Shown piece after piece: positions 15,907 to 23,982 of a DNA stretch of 64,000 nucleotides; the first letter of the stretch is position 1; the number at the start of each line of letters is the position of its first letter. A program made the translations under genes and the position numbers. The stretch covers positions 248,001-312,000 of the forward strand of contig CAVTBX010000007.1 in assembly GCA_963733135.1 (NCBI GenBank). The letters run 5' to 3'. A model generated the notes under the pieces. The model was not told where the DNA came from. It made no database searches and saw only the letters and a list, made by a program, of their open reading frames with translations. This stretch comes from CAVTBX01 sp963733135. Lineage in GTDB: Bacteria > Actinomycetota > Thermoleophilia > Gaiellales > Gaiellaceae.

Positions 15907-16750
15907 CGGCGATCTCGCCCGGTGGGCGATCCGCCGGGAGGCTAACGAGGCCGGGGATGCGCCGCATCCACTTGCGCTGGTACGCGCCGTACCGGCGTGT
16001 GCGGAGCTCGATCGCCGCACGTGCCTCGGCATCGGGAAGCTCGAGGAGCTCGCGGAGGCCGATAACCTGCCCCGCAGTCCGTGAACGCGGAGCCCTCGCG
16101 GCCGCGTGGGCCTCCTTGCGCGCACCTGCCGAGAGCATGGCGGCAGTCCGTGCCGCGATCCGGTCCTCTAGCACGTGACGGGGCACGTCGAGCCCGAAGA
16201 CAAGCGTCGGATGACGAAGCTCCTCGCTCCAAAGTCGACTCTGGCCCGGACGGAGCGAATCACCTGCCTCGACGAGCTCGAGCGCACGGACGACTCGACG
16301 TCGGTCATTGGGATGGACGTCCTCTGCTGCCACTGGATCGCGCTCGGCGAGCAGCTCGTGAGCCCGCTCCGCGCCGAGCCTGTCGTACAGCGCTTCGAGC
16401 CGTTCCCGGACTCCTGGAGCCGGCGGAGGTGGAACTCCGAGGTCGGCCAACGCGGCGCGTAGGTAGAGGCCGGTGCCGCCGACCACGACCGGTGTGCGAC
16501 CTGCCGCCACGGCCTCGTCCACGGCCCGATGCGCCAGCTCCGCGTACTCGGCCACCGACCCCTCGTGCTCGAGCGGCCAGATCCCGACCAGTCTTGTGGG
16601 GTGCGTCGGCTGATTGGTGAGAATCGGAAGCCCGCCGTAGGCCTGCATCGCGTCCGCGGAGATGAGCTCCGCTGGAATCCGCTCGGACAGTGCTTCCGCT
16701 ACGGCGCTCTTGCCGCTCGCAGTGGGCCCGAAGATCGCGAGGACGCTCAA
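15848..16750 (-). CDS. miaA: tRNA dimethylallyltransferase
   Basis: Transfers a dimethylallyl group to N6 of A37 in tRNAs reading UNN codons. The 300-residue protein has the P-loop GPTASGKS (8-15), the SADAMQAYGGLPILTNQPT substrate segment, VVGGTGLYLRA (about 89-99), HPNDRRRVVRALE and the RTRRYGAYQRKWMRR segment near the C-terminus that contacts tRNA. TTG 16750 overlaps the upstream MFS stop by four bases. It works with MiaB, encoded two genes upstream, in making ms2i6A. The 3' end overlaps dapF by 59 bp out of frame, unusually long. Confidence 0.94.
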   Translation of the reverse strand: MSVLAIFGPTASGKSAVAEALSERIPAELISADAMQAYGGLPILTNQPTHPTRLVGIWPLEHEGSVAEYAELAHRAVDEAVAAGRTPVVVGGTGLYLRAALADLGVPPPPAPGVRERLEALYDRLGAERAHELLAERDPVAAEDVHPNDRRRVVRALELVEAGDSLRPGQSRLWSEELRHPTLVFGLDVPRHVLEDRIAARTAAMLSAGARKEAHAAARAPRSRTAGQVIGLRELLELPDAEARAAIELRTRRYGAYQRKWMRRIPGLVSLPADRPPGEIADEILEVARARELLPADRAG

Positions 16751-18081
16751 GCAGGGCTCGGCTCTGGCTCTGGATCTCCGTGCCGACGCGCGTCGTAGGC
16801 GCGAAGCCCCGGCAGCGCGACCGCAGCGACCACGACGCCGACAATGCAGAGGACGCCGCCCGAGACGATCGAGGCGCGCACACCCGCGAGCGCCGCGACG
16901 ACGCCCGACTCGACGTTCCCGAGTAGCGGCCCCGCCGAGTACGAGAGCTGCTCGATGCCGGCCAGCCTGCCGCGCAGGTGGTCGGGGATCGTCTGGTTCC
17001 AGATCGTCGAGCGGAAGATGCCGGAGATCATGTCCGCTGCCCCGGCGAACACGAGCGCGGTCAGCGCCAGAGGTAGGCTCGACGCGAACCCGAGCACCGT
17101 TATCCCTGCGCCCCAGCCCGCGGCCGCGACAATCACCGCGAGGCCGTGCCGGTGGATGCGGGAGACCCAGCCGCTCGTGAGGGTCGCCAGGAGCGAGCCA
17201 ACGGACGGTGCGGCATAGAGTAGGCCGAGCGCCTGCGCTCCCCCCAGGTCTGCTGCAAAGGCCGGAAAGAGCGCCAGCGGCATGCCGAAGAACATCGCCA
17301 CCAGGTCGACGGCATAGGTGCCGACGAGCTCGTCACGGCTCGCTGCGTAACGGATCCCGTCCACGATCCGGCGCAGGCTCGGCGGCTCAGCTTCAGGCGG
17401 CGGCGGCACTGCCCGCATCAGGGTCAGCATCGCCAGCGAGAAGACGAACGTCCCGACGTCGATGGCGTACGTGACCTCGAGGCCGCCGATCGCGATGACG
17501 ACTCCGGCAACGGCCGGCCCCGCGATCATCCCGATGTTCCCGCGAAACGAGTCGAGGGCGCTCGCGGCGAGCAGCTCATGACGCTCGACGAGACGCGGCG
17601 TGAGGGCGTCGAGAGATGGGCGCTGGATCCCGTCGAGACCCGCCATCACCGCCGCCACGACGAAGAGAACCCACACGTGCGGGTCGGGCAGCATCGCGTT
17701 CACGAGCAGGACGCCGGCGGCGAGCGAGAGGCCGAGCTCGGCAAGCCGCACCATCCGACGCCGATCCACCGCGTCGGCCAAGGCCCCTCCCACGAGCGCC
17801 GTCACGAGAAGCGGCGCAAGCTCTGCGAGCCCGAGCAAGCCGACGAGGAGCGACGAGCCGGTGAGCTCGTACACCTGGTACGGGATCGCCACGTACGTGA
17901 CCATCGAGCCGAAGAACGAGACGGCCTGCCCCGTGAAGAGAAGCCGAAAGTCGCGATGCCGCCGGAGCGGTCCGACGTCGATCGTGGCCAGACGGACGAG
18001 TCCGCGGAACCTGCTCGGAGGCTCGTGGACGGGCGGAACCGGGGCGAGCCGCTCGCCCTCCCGTCGATCGGGTTCGCGCAC
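16747..18081 (-). CDS. MFS transporter (MFS_3, enterobactin-exporter-like)
   Basis: A 444-residue major facilitator protein with about 12 membrane helices starting near residue 45 after a charged N-terminus. The loop motif GGALADAVDRRRM between helices 2 and 3 is the MFS signature A, and the overall pattern (FRLLFTGQAVSFFGSMVTYVAIPYQVYELT) is that of the EntS/MFS_3 group of drug and siderophore exporters. Substrate is unknown. It lies between miaB (4-bp gap) and miaA (4-bp overlap), so it is co-transcribed with two tRNA-modification genes, although no functional link is obvious. Confidence 0.88.
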   Translation of the reverse strand: MREPDRREGERLAPVPPVHEPPSRFRGLVRLATIDVGPLRRHRDFRLLFTGQAVSFFGSMVTYVAIPYQVYELTGSSLLVGLLGLAELAPLLVTALVGGALADAVDRRRMVRLAELGLSLAAGVLLVNAMLPDPHVWVLFVVAAVMAGLDGIQRPSLDALTPRLVERHELLAASALDSFRGNIGMIAGPAVAGVVIAIGGLEVTYAIDVGTFVFSLAMLTLMRAVPPPPEAEPPSLRRIVDGIRYAASRDELVGTYAVDLVAMFFGMPLALFPAFAADLGGAQALGLLYAAPSVGSLLATLTSGWVSRIHRHGLAVIVAAAGWGAGITVLGFASSLPLALTALVFAGAADMISGIFRSTIWNQTIPDHLRGRLAGIEQLSYSAGPLLGNVESGVVAALAGVRASIVSGGVLCIVGVVVAAVALPGLRAYDARRHGDPEPEPSPA

Positions 18082-18085
18082 CTAC

Positions 18086-19414
18086 CTAGGCTGCGACGAG
18101 GCTTGCTCCGACGCCACGGAGGGTCGTCGACGTCGCGCCTTGGATGTGAACCTGCTCGAGCTCGCCCGGGGTCGCCTCGCCGGAGAAGTTCACAGTGGTA
18201 TTACGCCGCGTTCGACCGCGTAGGAGCGCAGGCTCGGTTCGGCTCGGCCCCTCGACGAGCACCTCCTCGACTCCGCCGATCCGCCCTTGGTTGCGCTCGG
18301 CGGCAACCCGCTGGACGACGTCCACCAGCCGTTCGATCCGATCGCGCTTCACGTCGTCTGGGACCTGATCGGGGAGCGTGGCGGCTTCGGTGCCCTGCCG
18401 CGGGCTGAAGACGAACGTGAAAGCGCCGTCGAAGCCCACTTCCTCCACGGCGTCGAGCGTCTCGCTGAAGTCAGCCTCCGTTTCGCTCGGAAAGCCGACG
18501 ATCAGGTCGGTGGTGAGCGCGAGATCGGGAATCGCGACTCGCATCCGCTCGGCCAGTTCCACGAACCGCTCGCGCGAGTACGTGCGGCGCATCGCCTTCA
18601 GGATCCGCGTCGAGCCGGACTGGAGCGGCAGGTGCGTGTGCTCGCACACCGCCGCGCATTCGGCCATCGCCGCGATCACAGGGTCGCGGAAGTCCTTTGG
18701 ATGCGGGCTCGTGAAGCGGATGCGGTCGATGCCTTCGACAGCGTCGACGGCGCGCAGCAGCTCTCCGAAATCGGTGCGAACCTCAGGCGCGAGGTCACGG
18801 CCCCACGAATTCACGTTCTGACCGAGCAGCGTCACCTCGCGCACACCTGTCACGGCGAGCCGCGTCACCTCGGCGAGGACGTCACCGGGGCGGCGGCTCT
18901 GCTCGCGACCGCGAACCGAGGGGACGATGCAGTAGGCGCACTTCGAGTTGCAGCCCATCGAGATCTGCACCCAGGCCTGGAAGGATCGCTCCCGCCGGTC
19001 GGGGAGCTCTGCGGCGAACGTACGCTCCTCGGCAATGCCGAACTGGCCTCGCTCGACTCCGAGGCCGCCTGCACCGAGCCAGTCGCCGAGATGGGAGATC
19101 GAGCTAGGCCCGAAGGCGACGTCCACGAACGGATAGAGCTCAAAGATCTTGTCGCGCTGCGCCTCCGCGTAGCAGCCTCCGACGGCGATGATCCGCTCGG
19201 GTTCACGTGCCTTGACCGCCCGCGCCTGTGCGAGGTGGGCGGCGAGCCGCTGGTCGGGCTTTTCCCGGATCGTGCAGGTGTTGAAGACGAGCACGTCAGC
19301 CTCGTCTTGGGACACGGCCTCCCCCAGTCCGAGCTCCTCGAGCATGCCCTTGATGCGCTCGGAGTCGTGAGCGTTCATCTGGCACCCGAAGGTCGTGACG
19401 TGGTAGCGCCGCAT
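18086..19414 (-). CDS. miaB: tRNA-2-methylthio-N6-dimethylallyladenosine synthase
   Basis: Radical-SAM methylthiotransferase that adds the methylthio group to i6A37 of tRNA. In 442 residues: the N-terminal UPF0004 domain with three cluster-binding cysteines C11, C47, C81; the radical-SAM motif C155-x3-C159-x2-C162 (MGCNSKCAYC); and a C-terminal TRAM domain (about 375-435) for RNA binding. The MiaB-specific THLPLQSGS and TDLIVGFPSETE segments are present. ATG 19414 faces the divergent immunity-like gene across 47 bp; a TACGAT element lies upstream. First gene of a miaB-MFS-miaA-dapF set. Confidence 0.95.
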   Translation of the reverse strand: MRRYHVTTFGCQMNAHDSERIKGMLEELGLGEAVSQDEADVLVFNTCTIREKPDQRLAAHLAQARAVKAREPERIIAVGGCYAEAQRDKIFELYPFVDVAFGPSSISHLGDWLGAGGLGVERGQFGIAEERTFAAELPDRRERSFQAWVQISMGCNSKCAYCIVPSVRGREQSRRPGDVLAEVTRLAVTGVREVTLLGQNVNSWGRDLAPEVRTDFGELLRAVDAVEGIDRIRFTSPHPKDFRDPVIAAMAECAAVCEHTHLPLQSGSTRILKAMRRTYSRERFVELAERMRVAIPDLALTTDLIVGFPSETEADFSETLDAVEEVGFDGAFTFVFSPRQGTEAATLPDQVPDDVKRDRIERLVDVVQRVAAERNQGRIGGVEEVLVEGPSRTEPALLRGRTRRNTTVNFSGEATPGELEQVHIQGATSTTLRGVGASLVAA

Positions 19415-19449
19415 GACTCGATCATCGTAACCAGGGATTCGCCGGCTTC

Positions 19450-19455
19450 TACGAT
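19450..19455 (+). promoter_or_regulatory. Likely leaderless -10 element (TACGAT) of the immunity-like gene
   Basis: TACGAT ends six bases before the ATG at 19462. The 47-bp gap to miaB must contain both divergent promoters. Confidence 0.5.
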
Positions 19456-19461
19456 GGCGCC

Positions 19462-19897
19462 ATGCGTCCTCCAGTGAGGTTCTCAGGCGAGAACGGGCGC
19501 CTCCTAGTGTCTGTGCGCGGCTATGCGAATTCGAGCGCGGACTACGGTCTCGACTGGGTTAGCGCGTTCGCCGAGCTCGATGTCGCGTATCACGGTCGGT
19601 TCCACGGCGAACGGGAACTAACACTTGGCCTCCACGAGCTGGACCGATTCGAGCACGATCTAGCGAAGCTGCTCGACTCCTTATCGGGCCGGGCGGCCCT
19701 GGAGCATCCCGAGCAGGACCTCGGCCTGACTATCACGCTGGATCACGGCACAGGCACGATCCACGCTCTGATACAGGATCCGTATGGGGGGCCGGCTTGA
19801 GGCCGACCTGGGAAACGACCAGTCGTATCTCGGCGCGGCCGTCGCCGAGCTTGAGGCGGTGCGGCGTGCATTTCCTAATCCGCAGCTCGGCTGGTAG
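19462..19897 (+). pseudogene. WapI-type immunity-like protein with one-base frameshift in a G run
   Basis: The first frame gives 112 residues ending at TGA 19798-19800. Removing one G from the six-G run at 19786-19791 joins it to a second segment (GRLEADLGNDQSYLGAA ... NPQLGW) that stops at 19897, giving about 144 residues. The whole (LDWVSAFAELDVAYHGRF, LHELDRFEHDLAKLLD, DQSYL) resembles the small single-domain family annotated as WapI-type immunity or DUF6228-like proteins; that assignment is tentative. The total length is 3n+1, as expected for one extra base. It may be an assembly or sequencing error or a real lesion. No toxin gene is adjacent. Base composition is slightly less GC-rich than its neighbours. 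Confidence 0.55.
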
Positions 19898-19908
19898 CTA
19901 GCCGGCGC

Positions 19909-19928
19909 GGGCGAGGCGTGCCTCGCCC
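19909..19928. terminator. Bidirectional hairpin between immunity-like gene and rny
   Basis: GGGCGAGGC and GCCTCGCCC form a nine-base-pair stem placed between two convergent stop codons, directly next to the rny stop. No U tract on either side, so it may act as a bidirectional barrier or a stable 3' end rather than a classical intrinsic terminator. Confidence 0.6.
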
Positions 19929-21464
19929 CTACTTCGCGTACTCCGTCGCTCGTGACTCCCGGATGACCGTGACCTTGATCTGGCCCGGGTACTCGAGCTC
20001 GGCCTCGATCTCTCGGGCGATCTCGTGGGACAGGAGCGCGGCCTCGTCGTCGGACACGTCCTCGGGCTTCACCATCACGCGGACCTCGCGGCCGGCCTGG
20101 AGGGCGTACACGCGCTCGACGCCCGTCTTCGCGGAGGCGAGCTCCTCCAGCGTCTCGAGTCGCTTGATGTAGTGCTCGAGGCTCTCGCCGCGGGCACCGG
20201 GACGCGACGCGGAGATCGCGTCGGCGGTGATGACGAGAACCGCCTCGACCGTTTGGGGCTGCACCTCGTAGTGATGGGCCTCGACGGCGTGGATGACGTG
20301 CTGCGACTCGCCGAACCTCTTGGCTTGCTGGGCCGAGATCGCCGCATGAGTCCCCTCCACCTCGTGCGTGAGCGCCTTCCCCACGTCGTGAAGGAGGGCC
20401 GCTCGCTTGGCGGTCTTGACGCTGGCGCCGAGCTCCGAGGCCATGATCCCGGCCAGGTGCGCGCACTCGAGGGAGTGCTTGAGGATGTTCTGCCCGTAGC
20501 TCGTCCGAAAGCGGAGGCGCCCGAGCAGCTTCACAAGCTCCTCGTGCATCGTCCCCACGTTTGCCTCGAAGACCGCCTGCTCGCCCGCGTGTTGGATGTG
20601 CTCCTCGATCTCGGCCTTCGACTGGTAGTACATCTCCTCGATGCGAGCCGGGTGGATGCGGCCGTCCTCGACGAGCTTCGTGAGCGTGAGCTTGGCCACC
20701 TCGCGGCGTACACCGTCGAACGACGAGAGCGCCACGGCCTGCGGCGTGTCGTCGATGATGAAGTCGACGCCCGTCAGGTTCTCGAGCGCCCGGATGTTTC
20801 GGCCCTCACGTCCGATGATGCGACCCTTCATGTCGTCCGAGGGGAGCTCCACGAGCGAGACGGTGATCTCGGCTGCGTGGCTTGCGGCGACTCGCTGGAG
20901 GGCGTCGGCGACGAGGTTTCGCGCCCGACGCCGGGCCTCGAGAGTCGCTTCCTCCTCGACCTGGCGAACCATCCGACCCATGTCGTGGCGCACGTCCTCC
21001 TCGGCCTGTTCCAGAAGCTGGCGCTTGGCCGCTTCGGTTGTCAGGCTCGAGATGCGCTCGAGCGCCTTCAGCTGCTCCTCCTTTGCGGACTTGAGCTCCT
21101 CCTGAAGCTGCTTGACGTGCGTCTCACGATCTGCGAACGACTGCTCGTGGCGCTCGAGCTCGACGGTCTTCCGATCCAGGGCGGCCTCTTTCGCCGAGAT
21201 GCGCTCTTCGACCTTCGCGACCTCGGCCCGGCGATCGGCAAGCTCTGTCTCGACGCCGGTACGGACGCGGAGCGCTTCCTCGCGCGACTCGACCTGAGCC
21301 TCGCGCCGGATCGCGTCGGCTGCGCTCCGTGCCGCCTCGGTCAACCGTTCCGTCTCCTGGCGAGCGGCGACCACACGACGGCCCATCAGGATCCGGCTCC
21401 CGACGGTCGCACCGACGGCGAGGCCGAGCGCGACCCCGATCAGGATGCCGATAGCGATCAGCAT
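19929..21464 (-). CDS. rny: Ribonuclease Y
   Basis: Membrane-anchored endoribonuclease initiating mRNA decay. From ATG 21464 the protein is 511 residues: a single N-terminal transmembrane helix (MLIAIGILIGVALGLAVGA), a long charged coiled coil (about 30-190), a KH domain with GRIIGREGRNIRALE, then an HD domain with the metal-binding LLHDVGKAL and VEAHHYE. The start is chosen because AAAGGTGGG lies about seven bases upstream and the membrane helix then begins at residue 1-2; a start at 21536 would put 24 unusual residues before it. It sits downstream of recA-recX as in many Gram-positive genomes. Confidence 0.95.
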   Translation of the reverse strand: MLIAIGILIGVALGLAVGATVGSRILMGRRVVAARQETERLTEAARSAADAIRREAQVESREEALRVRTGVETELADRRAEVAKVEERISAKEAALDRKTVELERHEQSFADRETHVKQLQEELKSAKEEQLKALERISSLTTEAAKRQLLEQAEEDVRHDMGRMVRQVEEEATLEARRRARNLVADALQRVAASHAAEITVSLVELPSDDMKGRIIGREGRNIRALENLTGVDFIIDDTPQAVALSSFDGVRREVAKLTLTKLVEDGRIHPARIEEMYYQSKAEIEEHIQHAGEQAVFEANVGTMHEELVKLLGRLRFRTSYGQNILKHSLECAHLAGIMASELGASVKTAKRAALLHDVGKALTHEVEGTHAAISAQQAKRFGESQHVIHAVEAHHYEVQPQTVEAVLVITADAISASRPGARGESLEHYIKRLETLEELASAKTGVERVYALQAGREVRVMVKPEDVSDDEAALLSHEIAREIEAELEYPGQIKVTVIRESRATEYAK

Positions 21465-21689
21465 GCTCGTTCCCACCTTTCGGGCCGACAGGAACGACGT
21501 TCGGAATCGGTGCGAGCAGGCTCGTCGTGCTGGCACCGGCCTACGGGCCGGCTACGGGCGTCCTCCGGGTCTGCGCGCGTCTTGCGTCATCTGGTCGGTG
21601 TCGAGTGATCTTGAGTGGTTGGGTCTAGAAGTCCGATTCGGCGAAAGCCATTCCTGAGCAGGCACTTCATGTATTGGTGAATTGTGTCC

Positions 21690-22304
21690 CTATGGTAGCC
21701 CGGCGGGTGTATCCCCGTCCAGAGCGGGCAGGACCGACTCCGCTGTCTCGTGGTCGAAGCCTCGTCGTGCGAGGAGGCTTGCAGCCTTACGCGGTGTCGA
21801 GCCTTCCACGAGCTTCTGGGCTCGCTCTGGTTCCGGGGGAAGCTCAGTGAGTGCCTCGCGGGCGGCCTCCGACGGTGCTCCCTCGGCCTCCAAGCGCGCG
21901 ACGATTGCAGTATTGCCCCAGCCCCGCTCCGAGAGCGCCTGAGCCCGTCCTCTGGCGAACCGCTCGTCGTCGAGCGCCCCTGCGCGGCGGAGCGTGTCAG
22001 CGGTCTCGTCGACGGTCGCCGGCGCGACACCGCCCCGCTCCAGCCTGGCCCGGAGGTCCGCCTCGGACACGTCCCTTCTCGCGAGCGTCCGCCCTGCGCG
22101 CTCGAGAGCTTCGGCCCGGCGCAGCTCACGGCGTATCTCGCGGAGGAGTGGCCGGTCGAGATCGAGCCCCAGCGCAAGCCGGGCGCGCACCACGACGACG
22201 TCGGGCACCGTGCGCCACGGAGCCCCGTTCACATCGAGCGCGACGCGGCCACGCTCGACACGTCGAAGCGCGGTCAGGCGAGCCGGCGCACGCTTGGCCT
22301 CCAC
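21690..22304 (-). CDS. recX: Regulatory protein RecX
   Basis: Small helical protein that binds RecA filaments and modulates recombinase activity. The 204-residue frame shows the three-helix RecX repeats (REIRRELRRAEALERAGRTL, VSEADLRARLERGG, TADTLRRAGALDDERFARG, SERGWGNTAIVARLEAEG, KAASLLARRGFDHETAESVL). GTG 22304 begins one base after the recA stop, the usual recA-recX coupling. The 225 bp between its stop and the rny start is noticeably AT-richer and holds no recognised gene. Confidence 0.88.
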   Translation of the reverse strand: MEAKRAPARLTALRRVERGRVALDVNGAPWRTVPDVVVVRARLALGLDLDRPLLREIRRELRRAEALERAGRTLARRDVSEADLRARLERGGVAPATVDETADTLRRAGALDDERFARGRAQALSERGWGNTAIVARLEAEGAPSEAAREALTELPPEPERAQKLVEGSTPRKAASLLARRGFDHETAESVLPALDGDTPAGLP

Positions 22305-22305
22305 G

Positions 22306-23436
22306 TCAGGCCGACGAGGCGACCTCTGCTGCGGGCGCAGCCGCCTCGGCCTCCTCGGCCTTCTCGGCCTTGGGCTTCGTCTCCTTCTCCTTCGTGTCGC
22401 CCGCAGGCCCCGCGCCGTTGCCGGAGATGGGCAAGAGTCGCGAGGAGGCGATCGCGTCCTCGCCGAGCGCCGACTGGATCGCGCGCACGATCCCGTCGGT
22501 GAGGTCAGGGTGCTCCCGCAGGAACGCCGTGGCGTTCTGGCGCCCCTGACCGAGACGTTCTTCGCCGTAGCTGAAGTACGAGCCGGACTTCTGGACGATC
22601 TTCTTCTCGAGCCCGACTTCGAGGACGGTGCCCTCCCAGGAGATGCCGTCGCCATAGATGATGTCGAACTCGGCCTGCTTGAACGGCGGCGCGACCTTGT
22701 TCTTCACGACCTTGACGCGTACGCGGTTGCCGATCGCTTCGACCCCCTCCTTCAGCGTCTCGATCCGGCGAATGTCGAGCCGCACGGAGGAATAGAACTT
22801 CAGCGCCCGCCCGCCCGGCGTCGTCTCAGGATTCCCGAACATGACGCCGATCTTCTCGCGGAGCTGGTTCGTGAAGAGCGCGACCGTCCCGGAGCGGTTG
22901 AGGGTGCCTGCGAGCTTTCGGAGCGCCTGGCTCATGAGCCGCGCCTGGAGGCCCACGTGGCTGTCCCCCATCTCGCCCTCGATCTCGGCGCGCGGTGTCA
23001 GCGCGGCCACGGAGTCGATGGCGACGACATCGAGCGCGCCGGAGCGGATCAGGAGCTCGGCGATCTCGAGCGCCTGCTCGCCGTGGTCCGGCTGCGAGAC
23101 GAGGAGGTCGTCGATGTTGACGCCGATCCGCTTGGCGTACGCGGGATCCATCGCATGCTCGGCGTCGATGAACGCGCAGATGCCGCCACGCCGCTGCGCC
23201 TCCGCGATGACGTGGTAGACGAGCGTCGTCTTCCCCGAGGATTCAGGCCCGAAGACCTCGACGATGCGCCCGCGCGGCAGCCCGCCGACGCCCAGTGCGA
23301 CGTCGAGGGACAGCGACCCGGTCGAAACCGACGGGATGGCTACTTGGGCTTGGTCGTTCATCTTCATGACCGACCCCTTGCCGAACTGGCGGTCGATCTG
23401 GCTCAGCGCGGCGTCGAGTGCTTGCTCGCGATCCAA
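22306..23436 (-). CDS. recA: Recombinase RecA
   Basis: DNA-dependent ATPase for homologous recombination and SOS induction. The 376-residue protein has the Walker A loop GPESSGKT (63-70), VVAIDSVAALTPRAE (Walker B and loop L1 region), the L2-flanking NQLREKIGVMFGNPETTPGG and a Lys/Glu/Ala-rich C-terminal tail. I chose TTG 23436 because AGGAGG (minus strand, 23446-23451) lies nine bases upstream and the protein then begins MDREQALDAALSQIDRQFGKG, as in other RecA proteins. I see no LexA-type operator immediately upstream; expression probably comes from the cinA-thpR side. Confidence 0.97.
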   Translation of the reverse strand: MDREQALDAALSQIDRQFGKGSVMKMNDQAQVAIPSVSTGSLSLDVALGVGGLPRGRIVEVFGPESSGKTTLVYHVIAEAQRRGGICAFIDAEHAMDPAYAKRIGVNIDDLLVSQPDHGEQALEIAELLIRSGALDVVAIDSVAALTPRAEIEGEMGDSHVGLQARLMSQALRKLAGTLNRSGTVALFTNQLREKIGVMFGNPETTPGGRALKFYSSVRLDIRRIETLKEGVEAIGNRVRVKVVKNKVAPPFKQAEFDIIYGDGISWEGTVLEVGLEKKIVQKSGSYFSYGEERLGQGRQNATAFLREHPDLTDGIVRAIQSALGEDAIASSRLLPISGNGAGPAGDTKEKETKPKAEKAEEAEAAAPAAEVASSA

Positions 23437-23441
23437 CGTCG

Positions 23442-23981
23442 TCAACCTCCTAGTGCAACCGATTCGATGTCCGCATACTGCGCCCCCGCCGGTCGCAGAA
23501 GGGACATGGTGACTGTCGCCTCGGACGGCACGAAGCGCCCGAGATCCGGTGCCTGCGGCTGAAGCCGAGGCCGCCGACGGAACCGTACGACGGTGACGTG
23601 TGGGAGCCACGGCCGCGGCTCCGGCCGGTACAGCCCGAGGGCCTCCAGACGTTCGCCGAGATCGGCTGCGAGGCCTGTCGCGCGGCCCGTCTCGTCTTCG
23701 AGGACGACCATCCCCACGCTCCGTGTCTCGCCGTAGCCGGCGGCCGTGAGCGGAGGCCGACTGCCGATCCGTGCGGCCGCGCGGAGTGCCTCGACCACGT
23801 CGTCGACCCGGCTTCGCGGCGTGGAACCGAGGAAGGCGAGCGTGACGTGGAGATTCTCCGGGCGGACCGGTCTGACTCCGTCGGTAGACGGGAGGCCTGC
23901 TTGCCAGGCGGCGAGCCGCTCGAGCGTTTCCCGAGGGAGCCGAAGAGCGCAGAAAAGCCGGAGTCGTTCATCGTCGTCCAC
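23442..23981 (-). CDS. thpR: RNA 2',3'-cyclic phosphodiesterase (LigT/ThpR)
   Basis: A 179-residue 2H phosphoesterase that opens 2',3'-cyclic phosphates in RNA. Both catalytic HxT motifs are present: HVTLAF (about residues 45-50) and HVTVVRF (about 127-133). One base separates its GTG start from the cinA stop, and five bases separate its stop from recA, whose Shine-Dalgarno lies inside the last codons of this gene. The order cinA-thpR-recA is recurrent in Gram-positive bacteria. Confidence 0.92.
   Translation of the reverse strand: MDDDERLRLFCALRLPRETLERLAAWQAGLPSTDGVRPVRPENLHVTLAFLGSTPRSRVDDVVEALRAAARIGSRPPLTAAGYGETRSVGMVVLEDETGRATGLAADLGERLEALGLYRPEPRPWLPHVTVVRFRRRPRLQPQAPDLGRFVPSEATVTMSLLRPAGAQYADIESVALGG
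23446..23451 (-). promoter_or_regulatory. Shine-Dalgarno AGGAGG fixing the recA TTG start
   Basis: A full AGGAGG on the minus strand, within the thpR 3' end and nine bases before TTG 23436. It supports the rare TTG start for recA and coupling to thpR translation. Confidence 0.8.
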
Positions 23982-23982
23982 G

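Noticed and set aside
19786..19791. Programmed ribosomal frameshifting in the immunity-like gene
   Set aside because: No slippery heptamer of known type with downstream stimulatory structure is evident, and a similar G-run indel occurs in an unrelated gene, favouring error or decay.
22306..23600. SOS (LexA) box for recA
   Set aside because: No convincing GAAC/GTTC-type palindrome was found near recA or cinA; the start is embedded in the thpR 3' end.
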